The notes under the pieces were generated by a model that saw only the letters and a program-made list of their open reading frames with translations, was not told the DNA's origin and did not search any database. The position numbers and the translations under genes are program-made. Below are positions 45,228 through 56,971 of a DNA stretch of 64,000 nucleotides, in pieces. The DNA is taken from the NCBI GenBank assembly GCA_039881045.1, contig JAYWVB010000017.1, forward strand, positions 62,001 through 126,000. Direction: 5' to 3'. Source of the DNA: Chaetomium olivaceum (Eukaryota > Ascomycota > Sordariomycetes > Sordariales > Chaetomiaceae). Within the stretch, counting starts at the first letter, position 1; every line of letters starts with the position of its first letter.

Positions 45228-46115
45228 ATGAGATCGCAAAGGCGTTTTCGCGTCATTACCTACCTGGTGCTGGCCGCCATCGTCACGCTGATTTTCTTGC
45301 ACAACCGTCAATCCACCGAGCCCGCCTCGCGATCGCTGCACGACTTCTACTCCAAAACAGTAAACGCCATGGACAAGCACCACGGGGCGAGTGGCGACGG
45401 CGGCGGAACTGGTGTTGCTGCAGGCCAAAAGGTCATTGCCGACCACGACGTCAATGGGGATGGAATTGTCGACGAGGAGGACCGTATCCAGGCCAAGCAA
45501 ATGGCCGACCGTCTGCGGAAAGCCGAACAAGAGGCGAAAGACAACGCAAAAGCCAAGGGACCCAACAAGCCTGAGTCGCCCGCACAAGTCGTCGGCGTAG
45601 GGAGTTCGGCAAGTGGTCAGAAGAAGCCTGTACCGGATGAGAAGGCCAAAACGCAGCCTGAGGAATCTGAGGAGGACCACGAAGTGGAGGGAGTGCTCAA
45701 CACCATCTTGAAACAGTCTCCAGGTGCGTAACCTTCTCCCTAACCCACTCATGTGCCGGATAACTATGGTTGCTGACCTACGCTCCTCTCAGTCATCATC
45801 TTCTCCAAGTCATACTGCCCTTATTCCAAGATGGCCAAGGGTGTTCTACTCGACAAGTACATCATCGAGCCCACGCCGTTTGTGGTTGAGCTGGACCAAC
45901 ATCCGATGGGGGCGAAGATCCAGGCCAAGCTGGGGGAGATGACGGGCCGGCGGACAGTGCCGAATATCATGATTTACGGTCAGAGCATTGGCGGCGGTGA
46001 TGATATCTCCGACATGGACAGGGAAAGGACCCTGGCCGACAAGATCGCCTCGCTCGGGCAATCCAAGATCAAGGTGTCGCTGCGCTTTGTACAGAGCGCC
46101 CAAAAGGCCACATAG
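45228..46115 (+). CDS. Membrane-anchored monothiol-type glutaredoxin (Grx6/Grx7-like)
   Basis: Secretory-pathway glutaredoxin, presumably type II in the Golgi or ER membrane with the thiol domain in the lumen. Exon 1 45228-45723, intron 69 nt, exon 2 45793-46115; 272 residues. Residues 9-25 form the membrane anchor (VITYLVLAAIVTLIFLH). A charged, helical stem follows, containing an EF-hand-like loop DVNGDGIVDEED (residues 74-85). The intron sits right at the start of the glutaredoxin fold: VIIFSKSYCPYSKMAKGVLL with active-site CPYS (Cys174). Later motifs are TVPNIMIYGQSIGGGDDISD, including the cis-Pro region TVPN and the GG glutathione-binding turn. The start is chosen because it gives the anchor directly. 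Confidence 0.9.
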
Positions 46116-47233
46116 GTTCGATGGCTCCATCTCGGCTCCGATGTTCCCCCGCTCATGATTTCGCCGGCATTGTCACCCAAGTATCCACTGCATAGACTTC
46201 ACACCGAGGCTTTGTGTTTGTGTGGGGGATGACAAGGCGTGGTGCGGGGTTGGTGTCCACGAGCTTCAGCCCGAAACTTCTGGCCCAGGGGAAAGAGCTC
46301 GCAACGCCCAAGAACTGAGTGTTTCTGTCAGGAGTTGGCCATAAAAACAGCTTAAGACCCCTCAAAACCGACGTTCTCCCCCGGAGATCCCGCCCTGCAG
46401 GATCTTGTGGACAGTACAGGGCTAAGATTCGTTGGAAAGCCAGTGGATATCTTCACAGGCCACGGCAGTTACAAGAAGCCGCCATCACTGCGCTTGTTCG
46501 CCCTGGGCTTATCAGGTTGCAGGAATGAAAAAAAAACAGTGTCGGGCGGGTCGAACGGGCCAAGTAGCATGGCATGGCCTAGGAGACTGATGTGCCTACC
46601 CGGGCCGAACGTCAATATCCGTTCTGTTTGGCCAAACTTGTCATATGCGCTGGATCCAACACCGGCGTCTAGCGTAAGCCTGATACTAGGAGCTGGTTGG
46701 AGGAAGATGCAGTAAATAACTATTTGCTAATACGGCTTGTTGGGGTGGTAGATAGTAGGGGAAGTAATATATTCTGCGGTCGAGATGTTCTCAAAGGAAT
46801 AATAGCTGAGAAGTTTATGGAACTTGCCTCAGTCAGTGTATTATCGCCTTGATCAAGTTGCCACTCCTTGGTCGCTGCTAGGTCAATTACTTTCGGCCTG
46901 GACGGCACCTACCCGCTCAGCGCCGCGACAAGCCAGTTATTTCCCGGCAAAAGGATCCGGCAGCTGTTCAAACATTGGGTGTTCTTTGTTAGTGCTCCAA
47001 GCGGCTATCCGTGATTGTTGGCCGAATATTGGAGTGTGCGCTGGACATCTTTGTGTGGTTGATGCTGGAACAAGCATGGCAGATTTTTGACTCACGTAAA
47101 GAAGGTTAAGATGGGATGGTAGATTTATACCAATGTGCTCCCCGTCTTCCCGTCTTATCCTCAAAAGTATCACAAACCCGCATCGACAAGCGGACCAGCA
47201 TCAAGCAGCCCCCATCTCTGATCGAAATCCACA
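46116..47233. other. Intergenic region, 1.12 kb
   Basis: 3' flank of the glutaredoxin and promoter of the F-box-like gene. Several short frames on both strands, none conserved-looking. Confidence 0.55.
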
Positions 47234-48421
47234 ATGGCCATGTCCATTCTCACCCCCGAGACCGTCCTCCTCGTCTGCGAGGAACTCTGCTATCATGACA
47301 TTCGGGCTTTAATGCTCACATCGCAGTCGAACATGAACCTTATCAAGTCACACGAGCAATCCATTGCAAAGGCCATGATCCGCCGCCTGATTCAAGAGCC
47401 ACAGTTCCGACCGCTCGACAGACCCGTCATTTCATCACTGGATGAGGACCGCACTGTTCGTGGTCCGGCGAACTTCGAAGTTGTGGAGGAACTTGAGCGT
47501 CGAGAGCTCATGTTTACGGTGCTCTTGGAGGATGCTGCTCAACAACTGGAAAAAGCAAAGCTAGTGCAAAGGCTCATGTCCCAATTTATGACAGAGCGCT
47601 TGTTACTTGCAATCGAGAGGGATTCGCTGATCCGTTTCATGGAGCGCTTTGGGGAGACTCTGCAGCTCATGGACCGCATTATGGACTGCGCGGCAACCAT
47701 TCGACACGAGTTCGCGCTTGACCCGACACTGCCCTACCCGGGTTTCGACAAGGCCGGCCTCGACCGAGTGGTCCATAGAGCTCGCCAGAACCTTATCGCC
47801 GCCCTGAGCCCGCTGGATCTGGCCTTCCTCCTCCTGGTCACCAGGATGTTCATCAAGACGCGCGGAACAGCCCCGGATGATAACGAGCTTTATCACGACG
47901 GCCCGTTAAAGGAGGAGATGCTGCTCCAGAGCGGCACCATGGGTGTGTATGTTCACCTAAATGAAGACAAGTACGATTTCACCTTCACCTTCGGTAATAT
48001 TACACTATTTCTGGACAACTTCGGTCTTCAGAATCTAGCTTTCAACGAGACGATCAAGGTGATAGGATGGAGAAGGGGTTCCAAGTCGCAAGCACCCAAC
48101 TGGTCTCCCAACGGCGCACTAGAGCCATTGGGCTACGCGGTGCGTAGGACGTTTGCAGAGAAGATGGGAAGTCTTCCCGAGGAGCATCTCGAGGCGCTGG
48201 CAAATGCCGAAGAGGACAAAGTCCTTAAAACTGGTGAGAGTTTGAAGGCCACACCTGCGTTCTGGCTCATCGGTCGCTGGCTTCTTACGCAGGACCCAGT
48301 CCTGGAAGAGCGCCCGCCCATTCCGCAGGAGTCCTGGAAGGAGTTGTTCCCTTGGGCTATGACCCAGGAGCCTGTCTCTAGCTCATCAGGAGAGGAAGGC
48401 TCGGACAACTCGGACGACTGA
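47234..48421 (+). CDS. F-box-like fungal protein of unknown function
   Basis: Single exon, 395 residues, intact. The N-terminus MSILTPETVLLVCEELCYHD followed by IRALMLTSQSNMNLIKSHEQ resembles an F-box (Leu-x-Pro-Glu then Leu/Asp/Leu/Ser spacing). This would suggest a substrate adaptor for an SCF ubiquitin ligase. The remainder is helical, with a middle segment LSPLDLAFLLLVTRMFIKTR and a conserved-looking part YVHLNEDKYDFTFTFGNITL. It ends in an acidic Ser-rich tail. A second ATG six bases downstream (MSIL) could be the real start. The body is not recognised; such proteins are numerous and fast-evolving in Sordariomycetes. Confidence 0.7.
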   Translation: MAMSILTPETVLLVCEELCYHDIRALMLTSQSNMNLIKSHEQSIAKAMIRRLIQEPQFRPLDRPVISSLDEDRTVRGPANFEVVEELERRELMFTVLLEDAAQQLEKAKLVQRLMSQFMTERLLLAIERDSLIRFMERFGETLQLMDRIMDCAATIRHEFALDPTLPYPGFDKAGLDRVVHRARQNLIAALSPLDLAFLLLVTRMFIKTRGTAPDDNELYHDGPLKEEMLLQSGTMGVYVHLNEDKYDFTFTFGNITLFLDNFGLQNLAFNETIKVIGWRRGSKSQAPNWSPNGALEPLGYAVRRTFAEKMGSLPEEHLEALANAEEDKVLKTGESLKATPAFWLIGRWLLTQDPVLEERPPIPQESWKELFPWAMTQEPVSSSSGEEGSDNSDD

Positions 48422-49282
48422 TTCTCTCTCATCATGAGGAGAGACTTAGACTGGCCTGGCTCCCACTCATTACGAGAGCCACGCGCGACTTTAGGCAGCA
48501 TTCTTGAGCTTCTCTAAAATATGAGACAGGGTGTTCATAATTCTATCACATGCCATTGTAAAATAACACAATTCGCAAGCTTTACACCCCAGGTGAACAT
48601 GGTGTGATTTAGTGTCCGCAATTTATGCCCTTCTAGCCACGGTGCAAAAAGAGCGCCTTCCACCAGGCTTGTTAGATTAGTTCGTTGTATTGCCTATGCT
48701 GGTTCAATTATTACCTCAACCGCCTATCTCCTGTGCCTCCCAGAACATGAGCTACACACCAATAGATACCAGACAACAATCTTAACCCCGGTGGCAAACG
48801 AACACGACCAAGGGGAACGTCGCCTCATTCAGCCGGCGTTAGCCATGTTTGCAGGTAGAGAACCAAGACATACTCTCCCCTCTCCCCAAACGTAGGTCTC
48901 TAGAGCCTTCTCAAACCATAGCCCGTAGTATTACACCTAAAAGTGATTGTGGAAAGGGGGAAGATGGAGTCCAAGAGCCGTGCGCTAATTGGTCGTAGTT
49001 GGGCTAGACAAGGAACTTGTTCGGTTTCTGGGCGGCTGGGCAACAAAGGCGATGAATGTCACCGGTGTGGTTGAGGACGGTGCCATTGTGCAGTGACCTC
49101 TGGAACAGTATGTCCAGGTCAAAGGACAATGAAGGAGGTATATAAGAGTAGGACCCCCTTTTGCCCGCTCCTGCTTCCCATCCTACGTCACATGGATCTA
49201 TTACAAGCAAGCGCAGCCTCGCTGTTGACCAAACCCGAACCAACAAGAGATAAGTCGCAACCAACGACAAACTAGAGACACC
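48422..49282. other. Intergenic region, 861 bp
   Basis: 3' flank of the F-box-like gene, AT-richer around 48530-48800, then the promoter of the next gene with a TATA box (listed). No coding frame supported. Confidence 0.55.
49139..49146 (+). promoter_or_regulatory. TATA box
   Basis: TATATAAG, 137 bases before the ATG at 49283, followed by a pyrimidine-rich stretch where transcription would start. A near-perfect match to the TATA consensus in correct orientation. Confidence 0.6.
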
Positions 49283-50899
49283 ATGTGCCATCTAGATATA
49301 TGCCACTATAAATGTGGGCACGCCCACCAAGGAAAGGTGAGGCGATGCCAAAGTTACTACGAAATACAAGCAGAAGCGTCACCTACGCTTTGCCATCTCT
49401 TTCGGAGAAGGAGTATGGACTGCAAAGACCTAATGAGCGTTAACCAAGACATTGCGACTGTCTGTTCGGTAACATGCGCCAGGAAGCAACTGAACGAACG
49501 AAAGATGAGAGAACAGGAGTTGTGGCAACGAGAGAAGGCGTTGAAGGAGAGAGCGCTGGCGAGCGCACGCGAGTACGAGCAGAATAAAAAGGCGGAGGAG
49601 GAGGCGCTGCGGCGGCAGAAGGTCGAGAGGGCCAGACAGGAGAGGGAAAGAGGTAGGACAAGAGAGCAAGAGGAGGAAACGCGGCAGCAGAGGGTTGAGA
49701 GGGCACGGAGAGAGCGAGGTAAGCCGCAGCAGACCACAACAGCCCCACAGACCCCGACAACCCCGAGAGCGGCACATGTCGAGATGGGTACGTTCACAAG
49801 AGCCCCCAGTCACCGGGCGGCCAAGCGGTCGCCCACAACACAGGCAGAGGTGCAACGGACTCCTCCTCGCCTCGCCGAGCGGCGAATACACCCGGATTAC
49901 CACCCCCCAACCCGCCCTAGCCCCAACCCTAATAGTGAAGCTAACAATTGGAGTCAAGACCACCGTACGCAGGACAACCAACTCCAGCCACGAATGCCTT
50001 TCCAATCAAACACAATAAAAACCAGCAACTCGATCTCTTGCAACAACAGCCGCCACCACCACAGTCCCGGGCGGACAGGGACGCTCGACGGCCCCCTGAC
50101 ACGCATTCAGGCTCCTCGACAGCAGCCGCAGGTAAGACCCCAGGCCCAGCAACCTCCCACGCAGTCCGTTCAGCGCAGAAACCCCACCATGGTAAGTCGG
50201 GCGCCCGGCATCCCGGAATCGTATTGCGCAAGCCCCGCCGGCAGTCCAACAACCGTACCATCATTATCAACACCATCACCGCGCCAACGCCCCCCACAGC
50301 CACAACCACAGCCAACCCAACAGCCGCGGGCCTCATACTCCCACGCACCACCACCACCGCCCGTGCCACCCAAAGACCCCAACTGGAGACCGCGACATCC
50401 CAACCTCGTCCCACCCCCGCTCGCCCTGGGACCGCGCACGCCTACCAAAGCAGCCACGGCGCCACCAACCGCCGGCCCGCCCAGGAGAAAGCCCCTCGCA
50501 GCAAGCAGCGGCAACACCCACCGCTCCTCCGCGCCAGCAACACACGCGCGGCGGACAGGGATCAAATCCCCAGGCCACAATAAACCCAACCCGCCGGCGG
50601 TGACTACTACCGCCACCGCCAAGCGCCTGGTCAAGAAGCCCGAGGCATCGGCATCGGCATCGGCATCGGCATTGACATCGCCGGGGGCCGGCAGGACGGC
50701 GACCAGCAAGACGGCGGTCGCCGCTCGCAGTGGAAATAGCGGTCACAGGCGGACTCGATCGGCGTCGGAGCTGACGCCGGAGCGGGTGAAGAGGAAGGGC
50801 TGGTTGTTGAAGAGGCTGATGGGGGAGGCGGCGAGTAATGGGTCGGTGGAATGGGTGTCGGCGGATGCGGTGAGGGTGGAGAGGGGGTCGATGGTGTGA
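49283..50899 (+). CDS. Hypothetical protein: Cys/His N-terminus, coiled coil, Pro-rich tail
   Basis: Single frame of 538 codons; function unknown. Residues 1-70 contain a Cys/His pattern (MCHLDICHYKCGHAHQGKVR, then further Cys at 22, 37, 47, 61, 65), suggesting a small metal-binding module of a kind frequent in fungal hypothetical proteins. Residues 70-145 are a highly charged coiled coil (Glu/Arg/Gln repeats). The remainder is Pro/Gln/Thr-rich and disordered. The basic C-terminus RVKRKGWLLKRLMGE is followed by a short ordered end. A frame offset by two bases (49948-50583) also lacks stops in the Pro-rich part, so an undetected indel there is possible. A good TATA box lies upstream. Confidence 0.65.
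   Translation: MCHLDICHYKCGHAHQGKVRRCQSYYEIQAEASPTLCHLFRRRSMDCKDLMSVNQDIATVCSVTCARKQLNERKMREQELWQREKALKERALASAREYEQNKKAEEEALRRQKVERARQERERGRTREQEEETRQQRVERARRERGKPQQTTTAPQTPTTPRAAHVEMGTFTRAPSHRAAKRSPTTQAEVQRTPPRLAERRIHPDYHPPTRPSPNPNSEANNWSQDHRTQDNQLQPRMPFQSNTIKTSNSISCNNSRHHHSPGRTGTLDGPLTRIQAPRQQPQVRPQAQQPPTQSVQRRNPTMVSRAPGIPESYCASPAGSPTTVPSLSTPSPRQRPPQPQPQPTQQPRASYSHAPPPPPVPPKDPNWRPRHPNLVPPPLALGPRTPTKAATAPPTAGPPRRKPLAASSGNTHRSSAPATHARRTGIKSPGHNKPNPPAVTTTATAKRLVKKPEASASASASALTSPGAGRTATSKTAVAARSGNSGHRRTRSASELTPERVKRKGWLLKRLMGEAASNGSVEWVSADAVRVERGSMV
50645..50674 (+). repeat. Hexanucleotide microsatellite (GCATCG)n
   Basis: Four perfect GCATCG units and one imperfect unit, coding alternating Ala-Ser in the preceding gene. 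Confidence 0.9.
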
Positions 50900-51714
50900 G
50901 TGAGTGAGTGTCTGTGTGGTTACGTCTTTTTTCTTCGTGGTGTATGTTTCAATGGTCTGTTGTTCTCTTTTATAGGACATTTTTTGAATATTGCCGCCGC
51001 CACCACTGCTGGGAGTTTTTGGATAGATAAAATATAAGATTGGAGAATGAGTTTGTAGTGCGCTTTGCATTGTGAGATTGAGACTGAACAAAGAGGAGAA
51101 TGGTTGTGATGTCGGGTTGGGTAGGCCATGGTAACAGTTGAACCAAAGAAAGGCGGCTTGTATGAGTACTGGGAAAGTTCTACTTCTCTTAGCCATAAAG
51201 TAATATTGCTAATACAGCTTAGGTATGCGATGAGGGGTCCTGGCGATATCTCAATTCGAAGATGGGATAACCTTTTGAAGTTTGTCAAACAAGAAGTTTG
51301 GGTGTTACCAAAACGCTGCAGGTACGGTTATGTTTTTGATTCCCGAGAGAAATAAGTTGTAAACTCCACGAAAGTTGATAAAAGTTCTCCAAGAAGGAGC
51401 GCCTTGGGTACATACAAATGTATTTAGGTGCTTTCCTCGGCTGGTTGTTTACTTGAAAAGGGGGGACTTCGTATATGGAGAGAGGACGGCCAAGACCTTC
51501 AACCCCACCCCCGCTCACCTCGGTGAGCCCCTGCGATTGGGCCCACCTAAATTTTGCCGGCTCCGGCAACCAACCTCAGGTGGTCAAATCCACCGAATTT
51601 TCCACGCCAGACCACGACCCCCAGCCCATCGCGGAGCCGACACCGCAACGCGACGGCCGAAAACCCTCCCACCACCTCTCCAATTGAACACGAAACAATC
51701 AACCAAAACCAGCC
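50900..51714. other. Intergenic region, 815 bp
   Basis: 3' flank of the coiled-coil gene and promoter of bL21m. AT-rich at 51160-51370; C-rich immediately before the bL21m start. No other gene seen. Confidence 0.6.
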
Positions 51715-52408
51715 ATGAGCAGGGCATTGCTGCGCTCCGCTGGAGCTGCGCGCTCCCGCCGTGACTCGGCTTCTCCCCTCAGTCCGCCCGACACCGACGA
51801 CGATAACGGCCACGAAAGCAACCACAGCCCGCTTCTTCAACCAGACCACCCAGCACGTCGAGCCCAGCACACAACAGCTCGACCCAACCCTGGTCAACAC
51901 CGCCGCCGCTCCACCCACCACCACCACCACCACCGCATCATCACAACCCCCCTCCCGCCCGCGGCGCACCCCCCCGCTCTCACCAACCCCCACAACCCCC
52001 ACCCCCATCAGCGACTCCGTGCGGGCCCTGCTCCCGGCCCTAGCCGCCCAACCCGGGCACTACATCACAGTCCAAATCCACGGCCGGCCCTACCTGGTGA
52101 CGGCGGGCGACAGCGTGCGGCTGCCGTTCAAGATGCCCGGGGTCACGCCGGGGATGGTGCTGCGGCTGAACCGGGCGACGGCGGTGGGCAGCCGGGACTT
52201 CACGCTGCGGGGCGCGCCCTTTGTGGACGAGCGGCTGTTCGAGTGCCGGGCGGTGGTGACGGGCACCGAGGCGGAGCCGATGCGCACCATGGTGAAGAAG
52301 AAGCGCCGGTGCAGGCGGTCCAAGACGGTCACGAGCAAGCACCGGTTTACGACGTTGAGGATTAGCGAGCTGAAGATTAGGCCGGAGGTGGTGATGGAGG
52401 AGAGTTAA
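51715..52408 (+). CDS. Mitochondrial large ribosomal subunit protein bL21m
   Basis: Component of the mitochondrial 54S subunit (yeast Mrpl49 family). Starts with an Arg/Ala-rich presequence (MSRALLRSAGAARSR) at 51715. The frame then shifts: one extra C near 51757-51760 separates it from the continuing frame TRLLPSVRPTPTTITATKAT. After correction the length is 230 residues. The L21 domain is clear in the C-terminal half: PGHYITVQIHGRPYLVTAGD, SVRLPFKMPGVTPGMVLRLN, then the basic VKKKRRCRRSKTVTSKHRFT and TLRISELKI. A Thr/Pro-rich linker separates targeting sequence and domain. Confidence 0.85.
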
Positions 52409-53297
52409 AGGGGGAGGGGGAGATGGGAAACGGATTGATTGTGGGTTGGTTGGTGGGAGCCGCGGGGATAGAAAAGGTCACGCGTGGCAGGGATGGATGG
52501 CAGATCACAGGGACGGGGGGATACAGCTCGTTGCAGGTTGCCGTTGATGGTGTAAGATGAGGGGAGACTGTTCTAGACATGTATCATAGTCGATGCCATT
52601 GTACAGAAACCTTTAGCATCCTGCCTGCGTGGCTTGCGTGCTCTGTGACTGCAAAGCGCCGTGTAAGGCTCACCGAGCTCCTTGACATTACCCCTCCATC
52701 TAGGGCTATGGTTCATGGTGTTGAACAGGGGATTTAATTTCTCCTGCTCTACTAACTAGGAGGCTTTGGGAAGTTTGACAAGACGTATTCGATGGGCAGT
52801 CTGAATGGTAACCTCAAAGGGACAGCAACAATGCCTTTCCCACCACTATCATGGCTGGTAATCCCGTCCATGCCCGGGGTCTGCAGAATAGGAGGCACCA
52901 CAGCACGCGGACGCAACACCAACAACCAAGCTGGGGATGGTAATAGTGATGGCAGAATTAAGGTTCTCTCTCTAAGAAAAAGACAAGTTCTAACCGCGCT
53001 GGCTCCGGGTCATTAAACAATAACAGTGCCTTCCGGCAGTGGCCCGTCATCACCAAGGCTTCTCAGTATCCAAAACGGAACCCCGGTCTCGGCGCAAACT
53101 CCTCCAAACTCCCAGCTTATAGGCTCGCAAATCTCCAGACAACAACAAAAACAAACATCCCTTTCCAGCCCCGGGTATAAGAATGCGACAATGTGGGGTC
53201 TTCAAATCATGACATCCATCTTCCGTCTCGCCCTTTCTGAAAAAGAAACCGACAAGCTCCGATCTTCCAACAGCTATGCACACATCGTCTTCAGCTG
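52409..53297. other. Convergent intergenic region, 889 bp
   Basis: Between the stops of bL21m and MPS1. Plus-strand frames here (for example 53026-53541) partly run antisense into MPS1 and are not considered genes. Confidence 0.6.
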
Positions 53298-56066
53298 TCA
53301 TAGTTCTTCTTCAGCGGCAGCTGAGACCCCGCTCAGTCCATTGCGCATGGCCAACGACTTTTTGCAACTAGCCCAATACGCCGTTGGCCACAGCTGCAAG
53401 ACTTCGTTGTCGACTGCATCGCCGCGGCGGACGCGTTGCGCAACATCCCAGACCACGTCCCGCAGAAGCTCAGGCGTAATGGGGATGACCTTGCCGTGGT
53501 CGGCAGCAGTAAAGATATCGTTCGACAGCTCCATAGGATAGAGGAACGGATCCGTCAGAGAGAGCAGCTCTTCACATGACGGCCGCTGTGTTTGGTCGCG
53601 GCTGAGACACCGTTTCAAGGTGCGGACGAGACTCGGCGGCACGCGCACACCGTGTTCTGTGTGCTCGGGGAACTCGATCGGATGAGCCCAATCCTTGATC
53701 GCGTTCACCCGGGCCATCATGTTGACGATCTTCGCAAACGGGCACTGCCCGTACACCATCTGGTACAGGATGCAGCCCAGACTCCATACGTCGCTGGCTT
53801 TGCCGAGCTTGAAGTGTTTGGGCCGGTGAGACGACGGGGCGTTGAATTGGCCTTTGTAGGCCGAGGTGAGGGCGTACTCCTTGGAATCCATTAGTGACTC
53901 GGGGGACATGTAGTTTGGCGTGCCGATCTGTGCGTCGCGGTGCACGTTGACCGTCATGTCAGTTTGGATGGCATTAGCGATGCCAAAGTCGATGACTTTA
54001 AGCCGGCCTTGGGCGAGGACGAAGTTGGCGGGTTTCAAATCGGTGTGGATGATGTCCCTCTCGTGCACGGCCTGCACGCACTCGACCATCTCTTTCCACC
54101 AGTATCGTACAAAAACGGGGTCCAATCGACAGTCCTCCGACAGCCGGCTCCGAAGGAAGGTATTGAAGTCGAGCTCACCAGCTTCCAGCACCTGAGCTAG
54201 GGTTAGCGAACGTATTTGCTAAATGGGACTGTAAGGCTGACTAACCAGGCTAAGCATCTTCTTTTCGGCATTGAATTCATGGTCAATGAGTTGGGCAACG
54301 CGGTTGACTCCGGTTAACCGTTGCAATAGGTCGATCTCGCCGTGGTACCCCTTGATGGTTCTGTCGTCTAGGTTCTCGAGCGACACCCGCTTTAGGGCAA
54401 GAAGCTTCCCGTTTTCGGCCGAGACACGGTAGACCTTACCGGACCCGCCTCGACCGAGGGAGTCGATTCTCGTGTAAGTCTTGCCGTTGACACGAAGCAA
54501 AAACTGTCTCTTCTTGTTGGACTGCACAGCTGTGGCGGCGCCGGCTGCAGCAGTGGCTGTTTCGACAACAGACATCTTGGGCGGCGGAGGCGGTGCAGGC
54601 CTCTGAGCGACGTTATGTGACCTCGCGGCGAGGATGTGGTTGTTGGGGGCGACAAAGGCCTTTTGATGAGATTCTACAGCTGCTGGGTTGCTAGGCGCAA
54701 TTGCGTTTGAATCCCTCTGCCTCGAGGCCGAGGGAGGTGGGTTAGATACCCGGAGAGAGCTGGGGACAACAGGCACCACTTCAGCTGGAGCCTCGTTTTC
54801 TTTGTCATGGTTGACAGGTTCTTGAGCTGGCGAGGTTGGGATCCGGTAGGCGAGCGGCATATGGTGATGTTCTGGCTTCCTCTGGCTGACGGGTGTGATA
54901 AATGTAGATTTATGCCTGCGAAGGGCCGCCCGAGCAGAGTCTCGAGCGGAGTCTCTGGCGCTGACTGGGCTGCCGGAGGCGGCAAAATCGGCATAGTCAG
55001 AGACGGCGGGAATTGGCGCCTCTTCCTGCTGTCTTGATTCGGCCTGTTGACTCCCGAGCTCCTGGCCCAATCCATACGCATCCCCCTCAAACTGGCCATC
55101 TCCATCCTCTTCGCTCTGCCTGCGGCGACCGCGGCGAGCGGGGCCAGACAGGAAGCTTCCTGGAGTTTTCCCAACCCTCTTCACCCTCAGCGAAGCCTGC
55201 GGTGCCACGGCGGAGGGCGCAGCTAGAGCGCCAGGAGCATTTCGACCCTCACCGTCAGCAGGTTGTGTGGAGTATTTGGGACGTGTATCAGATGAGCTCC
55301 CAGATGCTGGTTTCTGCCCCGAGGACCCGACGGCTATCCTGACAGTCCTCACTGGTAGCACCGGAGTTTTGGCAGACCTGTCTTGTACAACAGGGGACGA
55401 AGGAACCTTTCCTCTGTGGCCCTCTGCGCTATCCGGTCTTGTCCCTCGGGCAGACGAGGAAAACGAGTTCCGCAAACTATTCCGGCGACTTCCGTTTACA
55501 CCGTTGGCCGAATTGGGCGCGTTGAGGCGGACAACGCGCTTCCTGGGGGCGGGGCTATTATCCCGGCTGCCGACCGGAGATGGCTGTTTGGGAGAAAGGT
55601 TGCTTTCCCTTCGCGATTGGCGAGTCGCACGGGTGCTTTGAACTGGAGACCCCTGATCCCTGGAAGCTGTCTGACCAAGCGCGAGATTAGAGCTCCTTCT
55701 CGAAGCATTCCGCGACTGGGGTCGACTGGCTGATGTCGGTGGCTTTGAGGTAGGTACGTTGTCGGGTTCCTGAGTCCTCTTTCGCGCATATCCCTGGTCC
55801 CCATTGGTTGCCCGCGCCGGAGTTGGAATGGATGAGCGACGCGCAGTCGGCGCAGGCGCATTGGTGGATGACCCATCGGAAACGTGACCGCCGCCTAGTA
55901 ATGCTTTGGTGATGGCGCTCAGCTTCATAGGACTGAGCACTTCATCGTCAGAGCTGTCGTCCAGATTTCGGTATTGCGAGGGCTGGCTGCGTTGGGCCAA
56001 TCTCGTAGATGTCCTCCTGCCCACCGGGGCATAGCGGGTACCTCTTTCCGCAGGTGTTGGCGACAT
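53298..56066 (-). CDS. MPS1: MPS1/TTK-type spindle checkpoint kinase
   Basis: Dual-specificity protein kinase of the spindle assembly checkpoint and spindle pole duplication. Exon 1 is 56066-54246 (607 residues), intron 54245-54192 (54 nt), exon 2 54191-53298; total 904 residues, intact. Residues 1-530 are disordered and Ser/Arg/Pro-rich, as in fungal MPS1. The kinase domain begins with the glycine loop LGRGGSGKVYRVS (about residue 537), ATP lysine in LALKRVS (about 559), catalytic loop IIHTDLKPANF (Asp about 658) and IDFG (Asp about 675). Then come GTPNYMSPESL and DVWSLGCILYQMVYGQCPF. The HTDLKP and GTxNYMSPE motifs are specific to MPS1/TTK. An upstream in-frame Met four codons earlier is a possible alternative start. 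Confidence 0.93.
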
Positions 56067-56971
56067 GGTGAGGTTCAATTGGAGCGTTGGATATCAAATC
56101 GAGGCGCGTTGCTGTCCACGCGTCGGAAGCTCCTTCCTCGGCGCGGATTAAAGCAGAAGCGAGATTGCTGAAGCAGGGAAGCAAACGAACAGCCAGTACA
56201 AAAACAAAAACTAAAGCAAGAGGCAATTGGTGTTATTTGGATCGTGAGGACTGACTGCCGAAGCTTCTGCGTGCGCCTGCATGGATGGTGTTTGGAGGAG
56301 GAAGGTGGGAGCTTTGCAAGATAAACAGCCGGGGGACCCGCGCATCGTCGAATTTGCTCCAATTGTCCGTGTGGGCCGCCGTTGCATGTCGAGGAGCTCT
56401 GTCCGGCGCGTTGACCGGGCAACGGGCCAATTAGAATTGGATGCAGCTTCAACCGGCGAAAAAGCGCGCTGGTCGCGTTGCGTTCATGCAGAGAAGACTT
56501 GGCAATTTGGTCTGAGGCAATATATCACTTCATGCACCAGCTGCTTCAGCAGATTGTCCTACGCGAGTCATTCTAGCGGGGAAATGCGCCGAGCATCTCG
56601 TGAAGGCCGGCCGAACTTGTCAGCGTCTTTCAAATCATCCATCACCCACCAGCGACGCTGCAGTTTGAGACATCGTGACCTGTCGGCGCACATGCAACAC
56701 GTTGGCGCATTTTACACTCCGCAAGGCAACATTTACAGGAATCACACATCAGGAGAGCCCAATAAATCCGAAGAGACCGCTGCACTGTATTGTTCCAGTC
56801 TAAACTGACGGTGCTCCGCACTGGCGGTAGCAAGGGCTTGGATATTCCACAAGTCCAACACCACGACCAACTCAACGGTGACTCTAGGAATGCCGCGAGT
56901 ATGCGCATACGTGGTCGGCCTGCTTCGGAAATAACCACATTATCGATTTGATTGCGATCGTGGCGAGTAGC
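56067..56971. other. Intergenic: MPS1 promoter and P2 3' flank
   Basis: 905 bp. No gene recognised; small frames on both strands only. Confidence 0.6.
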
